Assembly (NCBI GenBank): GCA_963817785.1
Contig: CAWFPL010000003.1
Span: 682,001 to 746,000 of the forward strand
Origin: JAKALD01 sp963817785
GTDB lineage: Bacteria > Pseudomonadota > Gammaproteobacteria > Burkholderiales > SG8-39
Direction: 5' to 3'
DNA: 64,000 nucleotides
Below, one piece after another: positions 18,008 through 28,379 of this stretch. The notes under the pieces are model-generated. The model saw nothing but the letters and a program-made list of their open reading frames with translations, made no database searches and was not told the origin of the DNA. The first letter of the stretch is position 1, and each line of letters begins with the position of its first letter. The translations under genes were made by a program, and so were the position numbers.

Positions 18008-19170
18008 GCGTGGCGAGCTACGTCTTCGCGCAGAACGCGCCCGCGGCGGAATACGACCGCTCGCTCGCCTGGTCGGCGCTGCTGCTGGTGGCGATCGGCC
18101 TGGTGATGGTGTATTCGGCCTCGATCGCCACCGCCGAGGCGAGCCGCTTCACCGGCTACCACCCGGCCTACTACCTGATCCGCGACAGCCTGTTCCTCGG
18201 GGTGGCGCTGCCCGTCGCCACCGCCGTGTTCCTGGTGCCGGTGAAGCTGTGGCAGAAAAGCGCGCCGTGGCTGTTCATCGCCTGCGTCGCGCTGCTGGTG
18301 GTGGTGCTGCTGCCCGGCATCGGGCGCGAGGTGAACGGCGCGCGGCGCTGGATCAACCTGTACCTGGTGAACCTGCAGCCTTCCGAGCCGATCAAGCTGG
18401 CGGTGGTGCTGTACGCCGCCGACTATACGGTGCGCAAGCACGCGGTGATGAAGAGCTTCCAGAAGGGCCTGCTGCCGATGCTCGGCGTGATGCTGCTGGT
18501 GTCGTGGCTGCTGCTGCGCGAACCCGACTTCGGCGCGCTGGTGGTGATCGCGATCACCGCCTTCGGCATCCTGTTCCTCGGCGGCATGAACGGCAGGCAC
18601 TTCGCCGCCCTGGTGGTGATGCTCGCCGTCGGATTCGTGGTGCTGATCGTGTCCTCGCCGTACCGCATGCATCGCATCTTCGGCTTCATGGACCCCTGGA
18701 ACGACGCCTTCGGCACCGGCTATCAGCTGTCGCACGCGCTGATCGCCTTCGGCCGCGGCCAGTGGCTCGGCGTCGGCCTCGGCGCCAGTGTCGAGAAGCT
18801 GCATTACCTGCCCGAGGCGCACACCGACTTCCTGCTGGCGGTGATCGCCGAGGAGCTGGGCTTCGCCGGGGTGGCGGTCGTGGTCGGGCTGTTCGCCTGG
18901 ATCGTATTCCGCGCCTTCGTGATCGGCCGCCAGGCGGCGATGCGCGAGCGCCATTTCGCCGCGCTCGCGGCGCAGGGCATCGGCATCTGGATCGGCTTCC
19001 AGGCGCTGATCAACATGGGCGTGAACATGGGCCTGCTGCCCACCAAGGGGCTGACTCTGCCGCTCATGAGCTACGGCGGCTCGGGGCTGGTGGTGAACTG
19101 CGTCGCCATCGCGATCCTGCTGCGCGTCGACTGGGAGAACCGGCAGCTCGCGCGAGGGCTGCCGGCATGA
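18004..19170 (+). CDS. ftsW: Septal peptidoglycan glycosyltransferase FtsW (SEDS family)
   Basis: SEDS-family polytopic membrane protein that polymerises lipid II at the division site in partnership with FtsI. The 388-residue protein has about ten hydrophobic segments, the early motif VMVYSAS near 37, the NGARRWI stretch in the first large extracytoplasmic region, the DFGALVVI region carrying a catalytically important Asp in the family, and the C-terminal MGLLPTKGLTLPLMSYGGSG. The GTG at 18004 overlaps the murD stop; GTG 18010 is an alternative. Confidence 0.93.
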   Translation: MSVASYVFAQNAPAAEYDRSLAWSALLLVAIGLVMVYSASIATAEASRFTGYHPAYYLIRDSLFLGVALPVATAVFLVPVKLWQKSAPWLFIACVALLVVVLLPGIGREVNGARRWINLYLVNLQPSEPIKLAVVLYAADYTVRKHAVMKSFQKGLLPMLGVMLLVSWLLLREPDFGALVVIAITAFGILFLGGMNGRHFAALVVMLAVGFVVLIVSSPYRMHRIFGFMDPWNDAFGTGYQLSHALIAFGRGQWLGVGLGASVEKLHYLPEAHTDFLLAVIAEELGFAGVAVVVGLFAWIVFRAFVIGRQAAMRERHFAALAAQGIGIWIGFQALINMGVNMGLLPTKGLTLPLMSYGGSGLVVNCVAIAILLRVDWENRQLARGLPA

Positions 19171-20240
19171 CGCGCTCCGTGCTCATCATGGCGGGCGGCA
19201 CCGGCGGGCACATCTTCCCCGGGCTGGCGGTGGCCGAGGTCATGCGCGCGGCCGGCTGGGAGGTGGTGTGGATGGGCGCGCGCAGCGGCATGGAAGCGCG
19301 CATCGTGCCGCCGCGCGGCTACCGCATGGCCTGGATCCGCGCACGCGCGCTGCGCGGCAAGGGGCTGCTCGCCAAGCTGCTGCTGCCCGTGAACCTGCTG
19401 TATTCGTTCTGGGAGAGCGCGCGCGCGATCCTGCGCCAGCGGCCCGACGTGGTCCTCGGCATGGGCGGATACGTCGCGTTTCCGGGCGGCATGATGGCCG
19501 CGCTGCTCGGCCGGCCGCTCGCGCTGCACGAGCAGAACGCGGTCGCCGGGCTCGCCAACCGTGTGCTCGCCGCCGTGGCCGACAAGGTGATGGTGGCTTT
19601 CCCCGGCGCGCTCAGAAACGGCGAATGGACCGGCAACCCGGTGCGCGCCGAGATCACCGCGCTGGCGCCGCCGGCCGAGCGCTACGCCGGGCGCGCCGGG
19701 CCGCTGCACCTGCTGGTGGTCGGCGGCAGCCTCGGCGCGCAGGCGCTCAACCAGGCGCTGCCGCAGGCGCTGGCGCTGCTGCCGCCGGCCGAGCGTCCGC
19801 GCGTGGTGCACCAGTCGGGCGAGAAGCATCTGCCAGCGCTGCGCGAGCGCTACGCCGCAGCCGGGGTGGAGGGCGAGCTGCTCGCGTTCATCGACGACAT
19901 GGCGGCGCGCTACGCCGCGGCCGACCTGGTCATCTGCCGCGCCGGCGCCACCACCGTGGCCGAGCTCGCCGCGGGTGGCGTGGCGAGCGTTCTGGTGCCG
20001 TTTCCGTACGCCGTGGACGATCACCAGAGCGCGAACGCGCGCTTCCTCGCCGAGCGCGGTGCGGCGATCCTGCTGCCGCAAGGCGAGCTGACCTCCGAGC
20101 GCCTCGCCGCGCTGATGCGCACGCTGGACCGGGCGAAGCTGCTCGACATGGCTGACAGGGCGCGTGCGCAGGGCAAGCCCGACGCCGCGCGCGTGGTGGC
20201 CGAGCGCTGCATGGCGCTTGCGCAGGGGAGCCGGGCATGA
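19167..20240 (+). CDS. murG: Lipid II synthase MurG (GlcNAc transferase)
   Basis: Peripheral membrane GT28 glycosyltransferase that adds GlcNAc to lipid I, giving lipid II. The 357-residue protein has the GGTGGH loop at residues 10-15 (MAGGTGGHIFPGLAVAE), the LGMGGYVAFPGG motif near 100, HEQNAVAGLAN near 125, and the donor-binding ICRAGATTVAELAAGGV near 255. The ATG at 19167 overlaps the ftsW stop as ATGA, and its own stop overlaps the murC start, so ftsW, murG and murC are tightly coupled. Confidence 0.94.
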   Translation: MTRSVLIMAGGTGGHIFPGLAVAEVMRAAGWEVVWMGARSGMEARIVPPRGYRMAWIRARALRGKGLLAKLLLPVNLLYSFWESARAILRQRPDVVLGMGGYVAFPGGMMAALLGRPLALHEQNAVAGLANRVLAAVADKVMVAFPGALRNGEWTGNPVRAEITALAPPAERYAGRAGPLHLLVVGGSLGAQALNQALPQALALLPPAERPRVVHQSGEKHLPALRERYAAAGVEGELLAFIDDMAARYAAADLVICRAGATTVAELAAGGVASVLVPFPYAVDDHQSANARFLAERGAAILLPQGELTSERLAALMRTLDRAKLLDMADRARAQGKPDAARVVAERCMALAQGSRA

Positions 20241-21625
20241 GGCACAAGGTCCGGCGCATTCACTTCGTCGGCATTGGCGGCTCCGGCATGAGCGGCATCG
20301 CCGAGGTGCTGCTCAACCTGGGCTACGCGGTGAGCGGGTCGGATCTCGCCGAGAACGCAGCCACGCGGCGCCTGGCCTCGCTCGGCGCCAGAGTGAGCCT
20401 CGCGCATGCGGCGGCGAACGTCGAGGGCGCCGACGCGGTGGTGGTCTCGACCGCGGTCGGCGGCGACAATCCCGAGGTGACCGCGGCGCGCACGCGCCGC
20501 ATCCCCGTAGTGCCGCGCGCGCTGATGCTGGCCGAGCTGATGCGCCTCAAGCAGGGCATCGCGATCGCCGGCACGCACGGCAAGACCACCACCACCAGCC
20601 TGGTGGCGAGCGTGCTCGCCGAGGCCGGCCTGGACCCGACGTTCGTGATCGGCGGGCGGCTCACCGCCGCCGGATCGAGCGCGCGCCTCGGGACGGGCGA
20701 GTTCATCGTCGTCGAGGCCGACGAGTCGGACGCTTCCTTCCTGCACCTGCAGCCGGTGATCGCGGTGGTCACCAACATCGACGCCGATCACATGGACACC
20801 TACCAGCACGACTTCGCGCGCCTCAAGCAGGCCTTCGTGCAGTTCCTGCAGAACCTGCCCTTCTACGGCAGCGCGATCCTGTGCGTGGACGACGCCAACG
20901 TGCGCGAGATCCTGCCGTTCGTGTCCAAGCCAGTGCTGACTTACGGCTTCGCGGCCGAGGCCGCGGTGCGGGCCGAGGCGGTCGAGCACGCTGCCGGCGC
21001 GATGCGCTTCCGCGCCCTGCGCGAGACGGCCGCGCCGCTCGAGGTGACGCTCAACCTGCCCGGGCGGCACAACGTGCAGAACGCGCTCGCAGCGATCGCC
21101 GTGGCGACCGAGCTGCAGGTGCCGGACGCCGCGATCCGCAAGGCGCTGGCGGATTTTCACGGCGTCGGCCGGCGCTTCCAGCGCTGCGGCGACGTGGCGC
21201 TCGAGGGCGGCGGCCGCTTCACCCTGATCGACGATTACGGCCACCACCCGGCGGAGATGGCGGCCACGCTCGCCGCCGCGCGCGGCGCGTTTCCGGGGCG
21301 TCGCATCGTGCTCGCGTTCCAGCCGCACCGCTACACGCGTACCCGCGACCTGTTCGAGGACTTCGTGCGCGTGCTCTCCACCGCCGACGCGCTGCTGCTC
21401 GCGGAGGTCTACCCGGCGGGCGAGCAGCCGATCGTGGCCGCCGACGGCAGGTCGCTCGCGCGCGCGGTGCGCGTCGCGGGCCAGGTGGAGCCGGTATTCG
21501 TGGAGGACATCGGGCAGATGGCCGATGCCGTCCGGCGCGTGGCGCGCGACGGCGACGTGGTGCTGACCATGGGCGCGGGCTCGATCGGCACGGTGCCGGG
21601 GCAGCTCACCGCCAGGGAAGCCTGA
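20237..21625 (+). CDS. murC: UDP-MurNAc:L-alanine ligase MurC
   Basis: Cytoplasmic ligase that adds L-alanine to UDP-MurNAc, the first amino acid of the stem peptide. The 462-residue protein shows the N-terminal nucleotide loop GIGGSGMSG (12-20), the ATP loop GTHGKTTTT (112-120), VEADESDASFLHL, the DADHMDTY stretch, and the C-terminal YGHHPAE region. The ATG at 20237 overlaps the murG stop (ATGA). The length is normal and there is no fusion to ddl, as some lineages have. Confidence 0.94.
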   Translation: MRHKVRRIHFVGIGGSGMSGIAEVLLNLGYAVSGSDLAENAATRRLASLGARVSLAHAAANVEGADAVVVSTAVGGDNPEVTAARTRRIPVVPRALMLAELMRLKQGIAIAGTHGKTTTTSLVASVLAEAGLDPTFVIGGRLTAAGSSARLGTGEFIVVEADESDASFLHLQPVIAVVTNIDADHMDTYQHDFARLKQAFVQFLQNLPFYGSAILCVDDANVREILPFVSKPVLTYGFAAEAAVRAEAVEHAAGAMRFRALRETAAPLEVTLNLPGRHNVQNALAAIAVATELQVPDAAIRKALADFHGVGRRFQRCGDVALEGGGRFTLIDDYGHHPAEMAATLAAARGAFPGRRIVLAFQPHRYTRTRDLFEDFVRVLSTADALLLAEVYPAGEQPIVAADGRSLARAVRVAGQVEPVFVEDIGQMADAVRRVARDGDVVLTMGAGSIGTVPGQLTAREA

Positions 21626-21638
21626 GACGGACGGACGA

Positions 21639-22558
21639 ATGGACATGTCGGATGCAATCGGGTTGGAAGGGCTGCGCGGCCAGCTGAAGCTCGCCGAGCC
21701 GATGGCGCGCTACACCAGCTGGCGCGCCGGGGGACCGGCGGCGCGCGCGTACCTGCCGCAGGACCTGGAAGACCTGGCGGTGTTCCTGCGCCGGCTGCCC
21801 GCGAACGAGCCGCTGCTGTTCGTCGGCCTGGGCTCGAACCTTCTGGTGCGCGACGGCGGCTTCCGCGGCACCGTGGTGCTGACGCACGCGTCGGCCAAGC
21901 GCCCGGAGCTTCTGCTCGGGCGCGTCTATGCCGAGGCGGGGGTCGCGAGCCCGAAGCTCGCGCGCTTCGCGGCGCTGCATAACCTGGTCGGCGCGGAGTT
22001 CCTCGCCGGCGTGCCGGGCTCGATCGGCGGCGCGCTGGCGATGAACGCCGGCTGCTACGGCGGCGAGACCTGGGACATCGTAGAGCGCGCGCTCACCATC
22101 GACCGCAAGGGCGAGCTGCGCAGCCGCGAGAAGGCCGAGTTCGAAATCGGCTACCGGCACTGCGGACTGCGCGAGGGCGGCCGGCTCGGCGAGGACGAAT
22201 GGTTCGTCGCCGCCTACTTCAAGCTGTCCGAGGGCGACGGCGAGGCCGCGCGCCGCAAGATGAAGGCGTTCCTCGCGCGGCGCATCGCGGAGCAGCCGCT
22301 GCAGCTGCCGAACGCCGGCAGCGTGTTCCGCAATCCGATCGGCGACCACGCCGCGCGCCTGATCGAGTCCTGCGGCCTGAAGGGCCTGGCGCGCGGCGGC
22401 GCGCGCGTGTCGGAGAAGCACGCCAATTTCATCGTCAATCCGAAGGGCGCCGGCACGGCTGCGGACATCGAATGGCTGATCGGGACGGTGCGCGCGACGG
22501 TACTCGAGAAGACCGGCGTCGAGCTGCAGCCCGAGGTGCGCATCGTGGGAGACCCGGC

Positions 22559-22562
<4 letters not shown>
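21639..22562 (+). CDS. murB: UDP-N-acetylenolpyruvoylglucosamine reductase MurB
   Basis: FAD- and NADPH-dependent reductase that completes UDP-MurNAc. The 307-residue protein carries the FAD-binding stretch VGLGSNLLVRDGG (about 65-77), EFLAGVPGSIGGALAMNAGCYG (about 120-141) and the C-terminal PNAGSVFRNP with KHANFIVN, matching type I MurB. Two close ATGs (21639 and 21645) compete; the first was used. The stop overlaps the GTG start of ddl. The enzyme depends on UDP-GlcNAc-enolpyruvate from MurA, which is not in this window. Confidence 0.93.
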
Positions 22563-23465
<903 letters not shown>

Positions 23466-23476
<11 letters not shown>

Positions 23477-24212
23477 CCCCAGGGTGCTGAACGCGGCGGC
23501 CGGCGCGCTCACCGGGCTGGCGCTGCTGCTGTTTCTGGCCGGGGCGCTGCGGCTGCTGCTCGTATCGCCGCTGTTTCCGCTGCGCGAGATCGACGTGCGC
23601 GGCGCGCTGGCGCACATCGGCCGGACGGACATCGAAAGCGCCTGCCAGAGCAGCGTGCACGGCAATTTCTTCGCCGCCAACCTCGGCGTGCTGCGCGCCG
23701 CGCTGCAGCGGTTGCCCTGGGTGCGCAGCGTCGACGTGCGGCGCATCTGGCCGGACCGGCTGCGCGTGAGCATCGAGGAGCACGTTGCGCTGGCGCGCTG
23801 GGGCGACGCGGCCCTGGTCGACACCTATGGCGACCTGTTCGCCGGGAGCACCGACGCCAAGCTGCCGCTGCTCGCCGGACCGCCGGGCACCGAGCACGAG
23901 GTCACGGCCCGCTACCGGCTGTTCGCGCAGCTGCTCGCCCCGCTCGCCACGCCGCTCGAGCGGGTGATCCTGTCGCCGCGCTACGCCTGGCAGCTGCGGC
24001 TCGCCAACGGCCTCGACATCGAGCTGGGGCGCGATCTGGCGACCGATCCGGTGGACGCGCGCCTGGCGCGCTTCGTCGCCGTGTATCCCGCGCTGCGCAG
24101 CGACCTGGCGCAGCGCGCCGAATACGTGGATCTGCGATATCCGAACGGCTTCGCGCTGCGGCTGCCCGATTCCGGGCGTGACGGCAAGGCGGCGGCGAGC
24201 GCAAAGGGCTGA
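23466..24212 (+). CDS. ftsQ: Cell division protein FtsQ
   Basis: Bitopic inner-membrane divisome scaffold that binds FtsL and FtsB. The 248-residue protein starts at GTG 23466 with GGAGGG six bases upstream. It has a short cytoplasmic tail, one transmembrane helix (about 11-32, rich in L/A), a POTRA domain beginning at FPLREIDVRGALAH (about 38-51), and the FtsQ beta domain with LPWVRSVDVRRIWPDRLRVSIEEH. It overlaps the end of ddl and is followed six bases later by ftsA. Confidence 0.9.
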
Positions 24213-24218
24213 GAGGCG

Positions 24219-25448
24219 ATGGCGAAAGACAGCAAGAACCTGATCATCGGACTGGACATAGGCACTTCCAAGGTGGCGGCGCTGGTGGCGGAGCCGGGCG
24301 CCGACGGCGCGCTCGAGATCCTCGGCATGGGCAGCCACGAATCCAAGGGCCTCAAGAAGGGCGTGGTGGTGAACATCGAGGCCACCGTGAGCGCGATCCA
24401 GCGCGCGCTGGAGGAGGCCGAGCTGATGGCCGACTGCAAGATCCAGTCGGTATTCACCGGCATCGCCGGCAGCCACATCCGCAGCTTCAACTCGACCGGC
24501 ATGGTCGCGATCAAGGACCGCGAAGTGAGCGCGATCGACGTGGAGCGCGTGATCGAGACCGCCAAGGCGGTGAACATCCCCACCGACCAGCAGATCCTGC
24601 ACGTGCTGCGCCAGGAATTCATCATCGACGGGCAGGAGGACGTGCGCGAGCCGATCGGCATGTCGGGCGTGCGCCTGGAGGTCAAGGTGCACATCGTCAC
24701 CGGCGCCGTATCGTCGGCGCAGAACATCGTCAAGTGCGTGCGCCGCTGCGGGCTGGAGGTGAACGACCTGATCCTGCAGCCGCTCGCATCCTCGCGCGCG
24801 GTGCTCTCGGACGACGAGAAGGATCTCGGCGTGTGTCTGATCGACATCGGCGGCGGAACGACCGACATCGCGGTGTTCACGCACGGCGCGATCCGGCACA
24901 CCGCGGTGATCCCGATCGCCGGCGACCAGATCACCAGCGACATCGCGATGGCGCTGCGGACCCCGACCGCCGAGGCCGAGAGCATCAAGGTCCGCCACGG
25001 GGTGGCGCTGCGTCAGCTCGCCGACCCGAACGAGATGATCGAGGTGCCGGGCATCGGCGAGCGAGCGCCGCGCGTGATGTCGCGCCAGACGCTCGCCGAG
25101 GTGATCGAGCCGCGCGTCGAGGAGCTGTTTTCCCTGGTGCAGCAGGTGCTGCGCGAGTCCGGCTTCGAGGAGCTGCTGTCCTCCGGCGTGGTGCTGACCG
25201 GCGGCTCGTCGGTGATGCAGGGCATGGTCGAGCTCGGCGAGGAGATTTTCCACATGCCGGTGCGCGTCGGCGTGCCCAAGTATTCCGGCGGGCTCGCCGA
25301 GGTGGTGCGCAATCCGCGTTACGCGACCGCGGTCGGGCTGCTGCTCGAGGGCGTGTCGCAGATGCAGCAGGGACAGATGTCGCGCCAGAGCGGCTCGTTC
25401 CGCGCCGTGCTGGCGAGGATGCGCGAGTGGTTCCAGAGGAACTTCTGA
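24219..25448 (+). CDS. ftsA: Cell division protein FtsA
   Basis: Actin-like ATPase that tethers FtsZ filaments to the membrane. The 409-residue protein shows the phosphate-1 motif IIGLDIGTSKVAALV (9-23), the phosphate-2 motif CLIDIGGGTTDIAVF near 206, the adenosine motif VVLTGGSSVMQGM near 325, and a C-terminal amphipathic membrane-targeting helix (VLARMREWFQRNF) preceded by a Gln/Ser-rich linker. It is separated from ftsZ by 101 bp, unusually long for this cluster, and that gap holds a large perfect hairpin. Confidence 0.94.
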   Translation: MAKDSKNLIIGLDIGTSKVAALVAEPGADGALEILGMGSHESKGLKKGVVVNIEATVSAIQRALEEAELMADCKIQSVFTGIAGSHIRSFNSTGMVAIKDREVSAIDVERVIETAKAVNIPTDQQILHVLRQEFIIDGQEDVREPIGMSGVRLEVKVHIVTGAVSSAQNIVKCVRRCGLEVNDLILQPLASSRAVLSDDEKDLGVCLIDIGGGTTDIAVFTHGAIRHTAVIPIAGDQITSDIAMALRTPTAEAESIKVRHGVALRQLADPNEMIEVPGIGERAPRVMSRQTLAEVIEPRVEELFSLVQQVLRESGFEELLSSGVVLTGGSSVMQGMVELGEEIFHMPVRVGVPKYSGGLAEVVRNPRYATAVGLLLEGVSQMQQGQMSRQSGSFRAVLARMREWFQRNF

Positions 25449-25467
25449 TGGGACGGAAAGCGCCTTT

Positions 25468-25531
25468 CCCGAAAGTTTCGCGTTGCAGTGCGGCACCTTG
25501 TGCCGCACTGCAACGCATTGTTGTTCTTTAG
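25468..25531 (+). repeat. Palindromic dispersed repeat, copy A (ftsA-ftsZ gap) with perfect 17-bp hairpin
   Basis: GCGTTGCAGTGCGGCAC at 25480-25496 pairs perfectly with 25500-25516 across a CTT loop. It is followed by ATTGTTGTTCTTTA, so as RNA it would be a very stable stem with a U-rich tail. The flanks CCCGAAAG before and CATTGTTGTTCTTTAG after recur, with a related palindrome, at three other boundaries (33543, 35701, 39338). It could be a REP-like element, a partial terminator or an attenuator ahead of ftsZ. Confidence 0.85.
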
Positions 25532-25549
25532 CGCAAGGAGGCCAACGCG

Positions 25550-26710
25550 ATGTTCGAAATCATAGACAAGCAGGGTGCAGGGCCCGTCATCAAGGTGGTC
25601 GGCGTGGGCGGCGCCGGCGGCAACGCCGTCAATCACATGATCCAGAAGGGGGTCGAAGGCGTCGAGTTCATCGCCGTGAACACCGATGCCCAGGTGCTGG
25701 CGCGCAACATGGCGCGCAGCCAGATCCAGCTCGGCGTCAGCGGGCTGGGCGCGGGCGCCAAGCCCGAAGAAGCGCGCGCCGTCGCGCTGAGCGAGCGCGA
25801 GCGGCTGGAAGAAACGCTTGCCGGCGCGCACATGGTGTTCATCACCGCCGGCATGGGCGGAGGCACGGGCACGGGCGCCGCGCCGGTGGTGGCGGAAGTG
25901 GCGCGCGCGCTCGGCGTGCTCACGGTGGCGGTCGTGACCAAGCCGTTCGCCTTCGAGGGGACGCGGCGCATGCGCGTCGCGGAACAGGGCATCGAGGAGC
26001 TCGGCGAGCACGTCGATTCGCTGATCGTGATCCTCAACGACAAGCTCGAGGAAGTGCTCGGCGAGGACGTGACCATGGACGAGGCGTTCCGCGCCGCGGA
26101 CGACGTGCTGAACAATGCCGTGGCCGGCATCGCCGAGATCATCAATTCCCCCGGGCTGATCAATGTCGACTTCCAGGACGTGCGCACCGTGATGTCCGAG
26201 CAGGGCATGGCGATGATGGGCTCGGCGCTGGCGAACGGCATCGATCGGGCGCGCATCGCGGCGGAAGAGGCGATCGCCAGCCCGCTGCTCGAGGGCGTGA
26301 CGCTGGCCGGTGCCCGCGGCGTGCTGGTAAACATCACCGCCACGCGCGACAGCCTCAAGCACGGCGAGGTGAAGGCGGTGATGAACACCATCCGCAGCTT
26401 CGCCGCGGAGGATGCGACCATCATCTTCGGCGCGGTGTACGAGGAGAGCATGGCCGATGACCTGCGCGTCACCGTCGTGGCGACGGGACTCGGCGCCCCT
26501 GCGGCCCAGCGACAGCCGAAGCCGCAGCTGGTGGTGGCGCAGAAGACCGGGACCGACAACCAGCCGGTCAGCACCGCGGTCGACTACGGCCAGCTCGACG
26601 CGGTGCCGGCGGTCATTCGCCGCAACCGCGCCTCGACCATCGAGGCGCTGCAGCAGAGCGGGGTGGACAAGTACGACATTCCCGCTTTTCTGCGCAAGCA
26701 GGCGGACTGA
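25550..26710 (+). CDS. ftsZ: Cell division GTPase FtsZ
   Basis: Tubulin-like GTPase that forms the Z ring. The 386-residue protein has the nucleotide-binding GVGGAGGNAVNHM near 18-30, the tubulin signature GGGTGTG at 103-109, the T7 synergy loop NVDFQDVRTVM near 205, and the conserved C-terminal peptide KYDIPAFLRKQAD at 374-386 that binds FtsA and other partners. It has the best ribosome site of the cluster (AGGAGG eight bases before the ATG), which fits its high demand. The hairpin repeat directly upstream may tune its level. Confidence 0.96.
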   Translation: MFEIIDKQGAGPVIKVVGVGGAGGNAVNHMIQKGVEGVEFIAVNTDAQVLARNMARSQIQLGVSGLGAGAKPEEARAVALSERERLEETLAGAHMVFITAGMGGGTGTGAAPVVAEVARALGVLTVAVVTKPFAFEGTRRMRVAEQGIEELGEHVDSLIVILNDKLEEVLGEDVTMDEAFRAADDVLNNAVAGIAEIINSPGLINVDFQDVRTVMSEQGMAMMGSALANGIDRARIAAEEAIASPLLEGVTLAGARGVLVNITATRDSLKHGEVKAVMNTIRSFAAEDATIIFGAVYEESMADDLRVTVVATGLGAPAAQRQPKPQLVVAQKTGTDNQPVSTAVDYGQLDAVPAVIRRNRASTIEALQQSGVDKYDIPAFLRKQAD

Positions 26711-26836
26711 GCGCGGCGCGCTTCACTGGGTCCGATGCGGCTGCGCGCGAGCGTTGCGGCCGGGGCGCGGAACCTCCTTGCCGGTGCCCCGCCCGCGCCG
26801 CCTTCGTTGCCGCAGTGCAGCAATCGGATGGCGCTC

Positions 26837-26845
26837 TGCTAGAAT
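26837..26845 (+). promoter_or_regulatory. Extended -10 promoter element of lpxC
   Basis: TGCTAGAAT fits an extended -10 (TG-n-TANAAT). No good -35 lies 16-18 bp upstream, as is allowed for extended -10 promoters. It gives lpxC its own promoter in the 159-bp gap after ftsZ, which otherwise holds no gene. Confidence 0.55.
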
Positions 26846-26869
26846 TTAGCCAATCATCCTTCAATGACG

Positions 26870-27787
26870 ATGCTTCGCCAGCGCAGCCTCAAGTCCCTCG
26901 TCCGCGCCACCGGCGTCGGCCTGCATACAGGCCAGAAGGTCGGCTTGACGCTGCGGCCGGCGCACCCTGACGCGGGCGTAGTGTTCCGCCGCGTCGACCT
27001 GGCTTCGCCGGTCGACATTCCGGCGCGCGCGGACCTCGTCGGCGAGACGCGGCTTTCGTCCTGCCTGGTGCATGGCGGTGCCAAGGTGTACACGGTCGAG
27101 CACCTGATGTCGGCGCTCGCCGGTCTGGGCGTGGACAACGTGTACGTGGACCTGGACGGTCCCGAGGTGCCGATCATGGACGGCAGCGCGGCTCCGTTCG
27201 TGCTATTGGTGCAGCAGGCCGGATTGCAGGAGCAAAGCGCGCCGAAGCGCTTCCTGCGCATCAAGAAGCGCGTCGAGGTGAGGGACGCCGACAAGTGGGC
27301 ACGCTTCGACCCCTACGAGGGACTGAAGCTCTCGTTTTCTATCGTATTCAACCACCCGGTCATCGAGAAGAGCAGCCAGTCGGTCACCGTGGACTTCGCG
27401 CAGACCTCGTATCTGAAGGAGATCGCGCGCGCGCGAACGTTCGGCTTCATGCACGATGTCGAATCGCTGCGCGAATCCGGGCTCGCGCTGGGCGGCGGTC
27501 TGGACAACGCCGTGGTACTGGACGAATACCGCGTGCTCAACGCGGAAGGCCTGCGTTTTGCCGACGAGTTCATCCGGCACAAGGTGCTCGACGCGATCGG
27601 CGACATCTATCTGCTCGGCAAGCCGCTGCTCGGCGCATTCTCGGCGCACAAGTCGGGGCATGCTCTCAACAACCTTCTGCTGCGTGCGCTGCTCGCCGAT
27701 CCCTCGGCGTGGGAAGTGGCGACGTTCGAGCGCGCCGGCGACGCGCCGGCCGGAGTGTCAGGCCTGGCGCCGCAGCTCGCGGGCTAG
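26870..27787 (+). CDS. lpxC: UDP-3-O-acyl-N-acetylglucosamine deacetylase LpxC
   Basis: Zinc deacetylase catalysing the committed step of lipid A synthesis, which shows an outer membrane with LPS. The 305-residue protein begins MLRQRSLKSLVRATGVGLHTG like its homologues, so ATG 26870 was preferred to ATG 26864; neither has a clear Shine-Dalgarno site. Zinc-binding and catalytic residues are visible in YTVEHLMSA (H78), in HKVLDAIGD near 233-241, and in the catalytic-His stretch HKSGHALNN. It is the standard neighbour after ftsZ and is convergent with the DciA-like gene. Confidence 0.94.
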   Translation: MLRQRSLKSLVRATGVGLHTGQKVGLTLRPAHPDAGVVFRRVDLASPVDIPARADLVGETRLSSCLVHGGAKVYTVEHLMSALAGLGVDNVYVDLDGPEVPIMDGSAAPFVLLVQQAGLQEQSAPKRFLRIKKRVEVRDADKWARFDPYEGLKLSFSIVFNHPVIEKSSQSVTVDFAQTSYLKEIARARTFGFMHDVESLRESGLALGGGLDNAVVLDEYRVLNAEGLRFADEFIRHKVLDAIGDIYLLGKPLLGAFSAHKSGHALNNLLLRALLADPSAWEVATFERAGDAPAGVSGLAPQLAG

Positions 27788-27836
27788 GGCGCGTGTCATG
27801 GTCAGGTCTGACCGGCCTTGCCGCGCGGCTGGGCGT

Positions 27837-28352
27837 TCAGGTGCGAGCGCTTCGTCGCCGTCCTGATCCTGCTGATGTTTTTTTTCGAGCGCCTGCTGGC
27901 GGCGCTGTAGCGCTCGGTTCCGCGTGGCGCGCGAGCAGTGACTTCAGCGCCTGGCGGGCCGGCGAGTCCGTGAGCTGCTGATATAAGTCGCTTAGCTCGA
28001 CGAGCGCAGAGGGCGATAGCCGGGCCTGTTTGTGCGGTGCGGCATCCGGCCCATAGCGTGATACAGTTGGTTGCACCCTCACCGAAACTAACTTAATCTC
28101 CTTGCCCTGCAACAACAAGAAGCTGCACAGGGATTCGGAGAGTAATTTGAGCTTGGCCGCTGCCGCGGCATTGGGCGCGAGCAGCACGAGAGTCCCGTCC
28201 TTGAGGTTCGCCGCGCGTACTTGGCGGGCGAGCTCCGACGGGAGGATCCTTTCGCAAAGCTTCGAAAGCTCGGCGATCTCCCGCGCTTTCTCGACGACCG
28301 GCTGCATGCCGCCGTCGGCGGACAGGTAACGGTCAATTTTGGAAGGTCGCAC
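27837..28352 (-). CDS. dciA: DciA-like protein (DUF721), probable replicative helicase loader
   Basis: DciA proteins recruit the replicative helicase DnaB in bacteria lacking DnaC/DnaI-type loaders. From GTG 28352 the 171-residue protein starts with a KIDRYLSADGG stretch as in other betaproteobacterial DUF721 proteins. It continues with LSKLCERILPSELARQVRAANLKDGTLVLL, the KH-like core, and then ends in a basic low-complexity tail (RKKTSAGSGRRRSART). ATG 28307 is a shorter alternative start. The gene sits between lpxC and the M23 peptidase as in many betaproteobacteria and is divergent from the peptidase with only 27 bp between the starts. Confidence 0.8.
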   Translation of the reverse strand: MRPSKIDRYLSADGGMQPVVEKAREIAELSKLCERILPSELARQVRAANLKDGTLVLLAPNAAAAAKLKLLSESLCSFLLLQGKEIKLVSVRVQPTVSRYGPDAAPHKQARLSPSALVELSDLYQQLTDSPARQALKSLLARHAEPSATAPPAGARKKTSAGSGRRRSART

Positions 28353-28379
28353 GGAGGACCGCGATCGAAGGAGCGTAAC

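Noticed and set aside
27800..27813. GGTCAG-GT-CTGACC inverted repeat between lpxC and dciA as a terminator
   Set aside because: The stem has only six base pairs with a two-base loop and no T run follows, so termination is unlikely.
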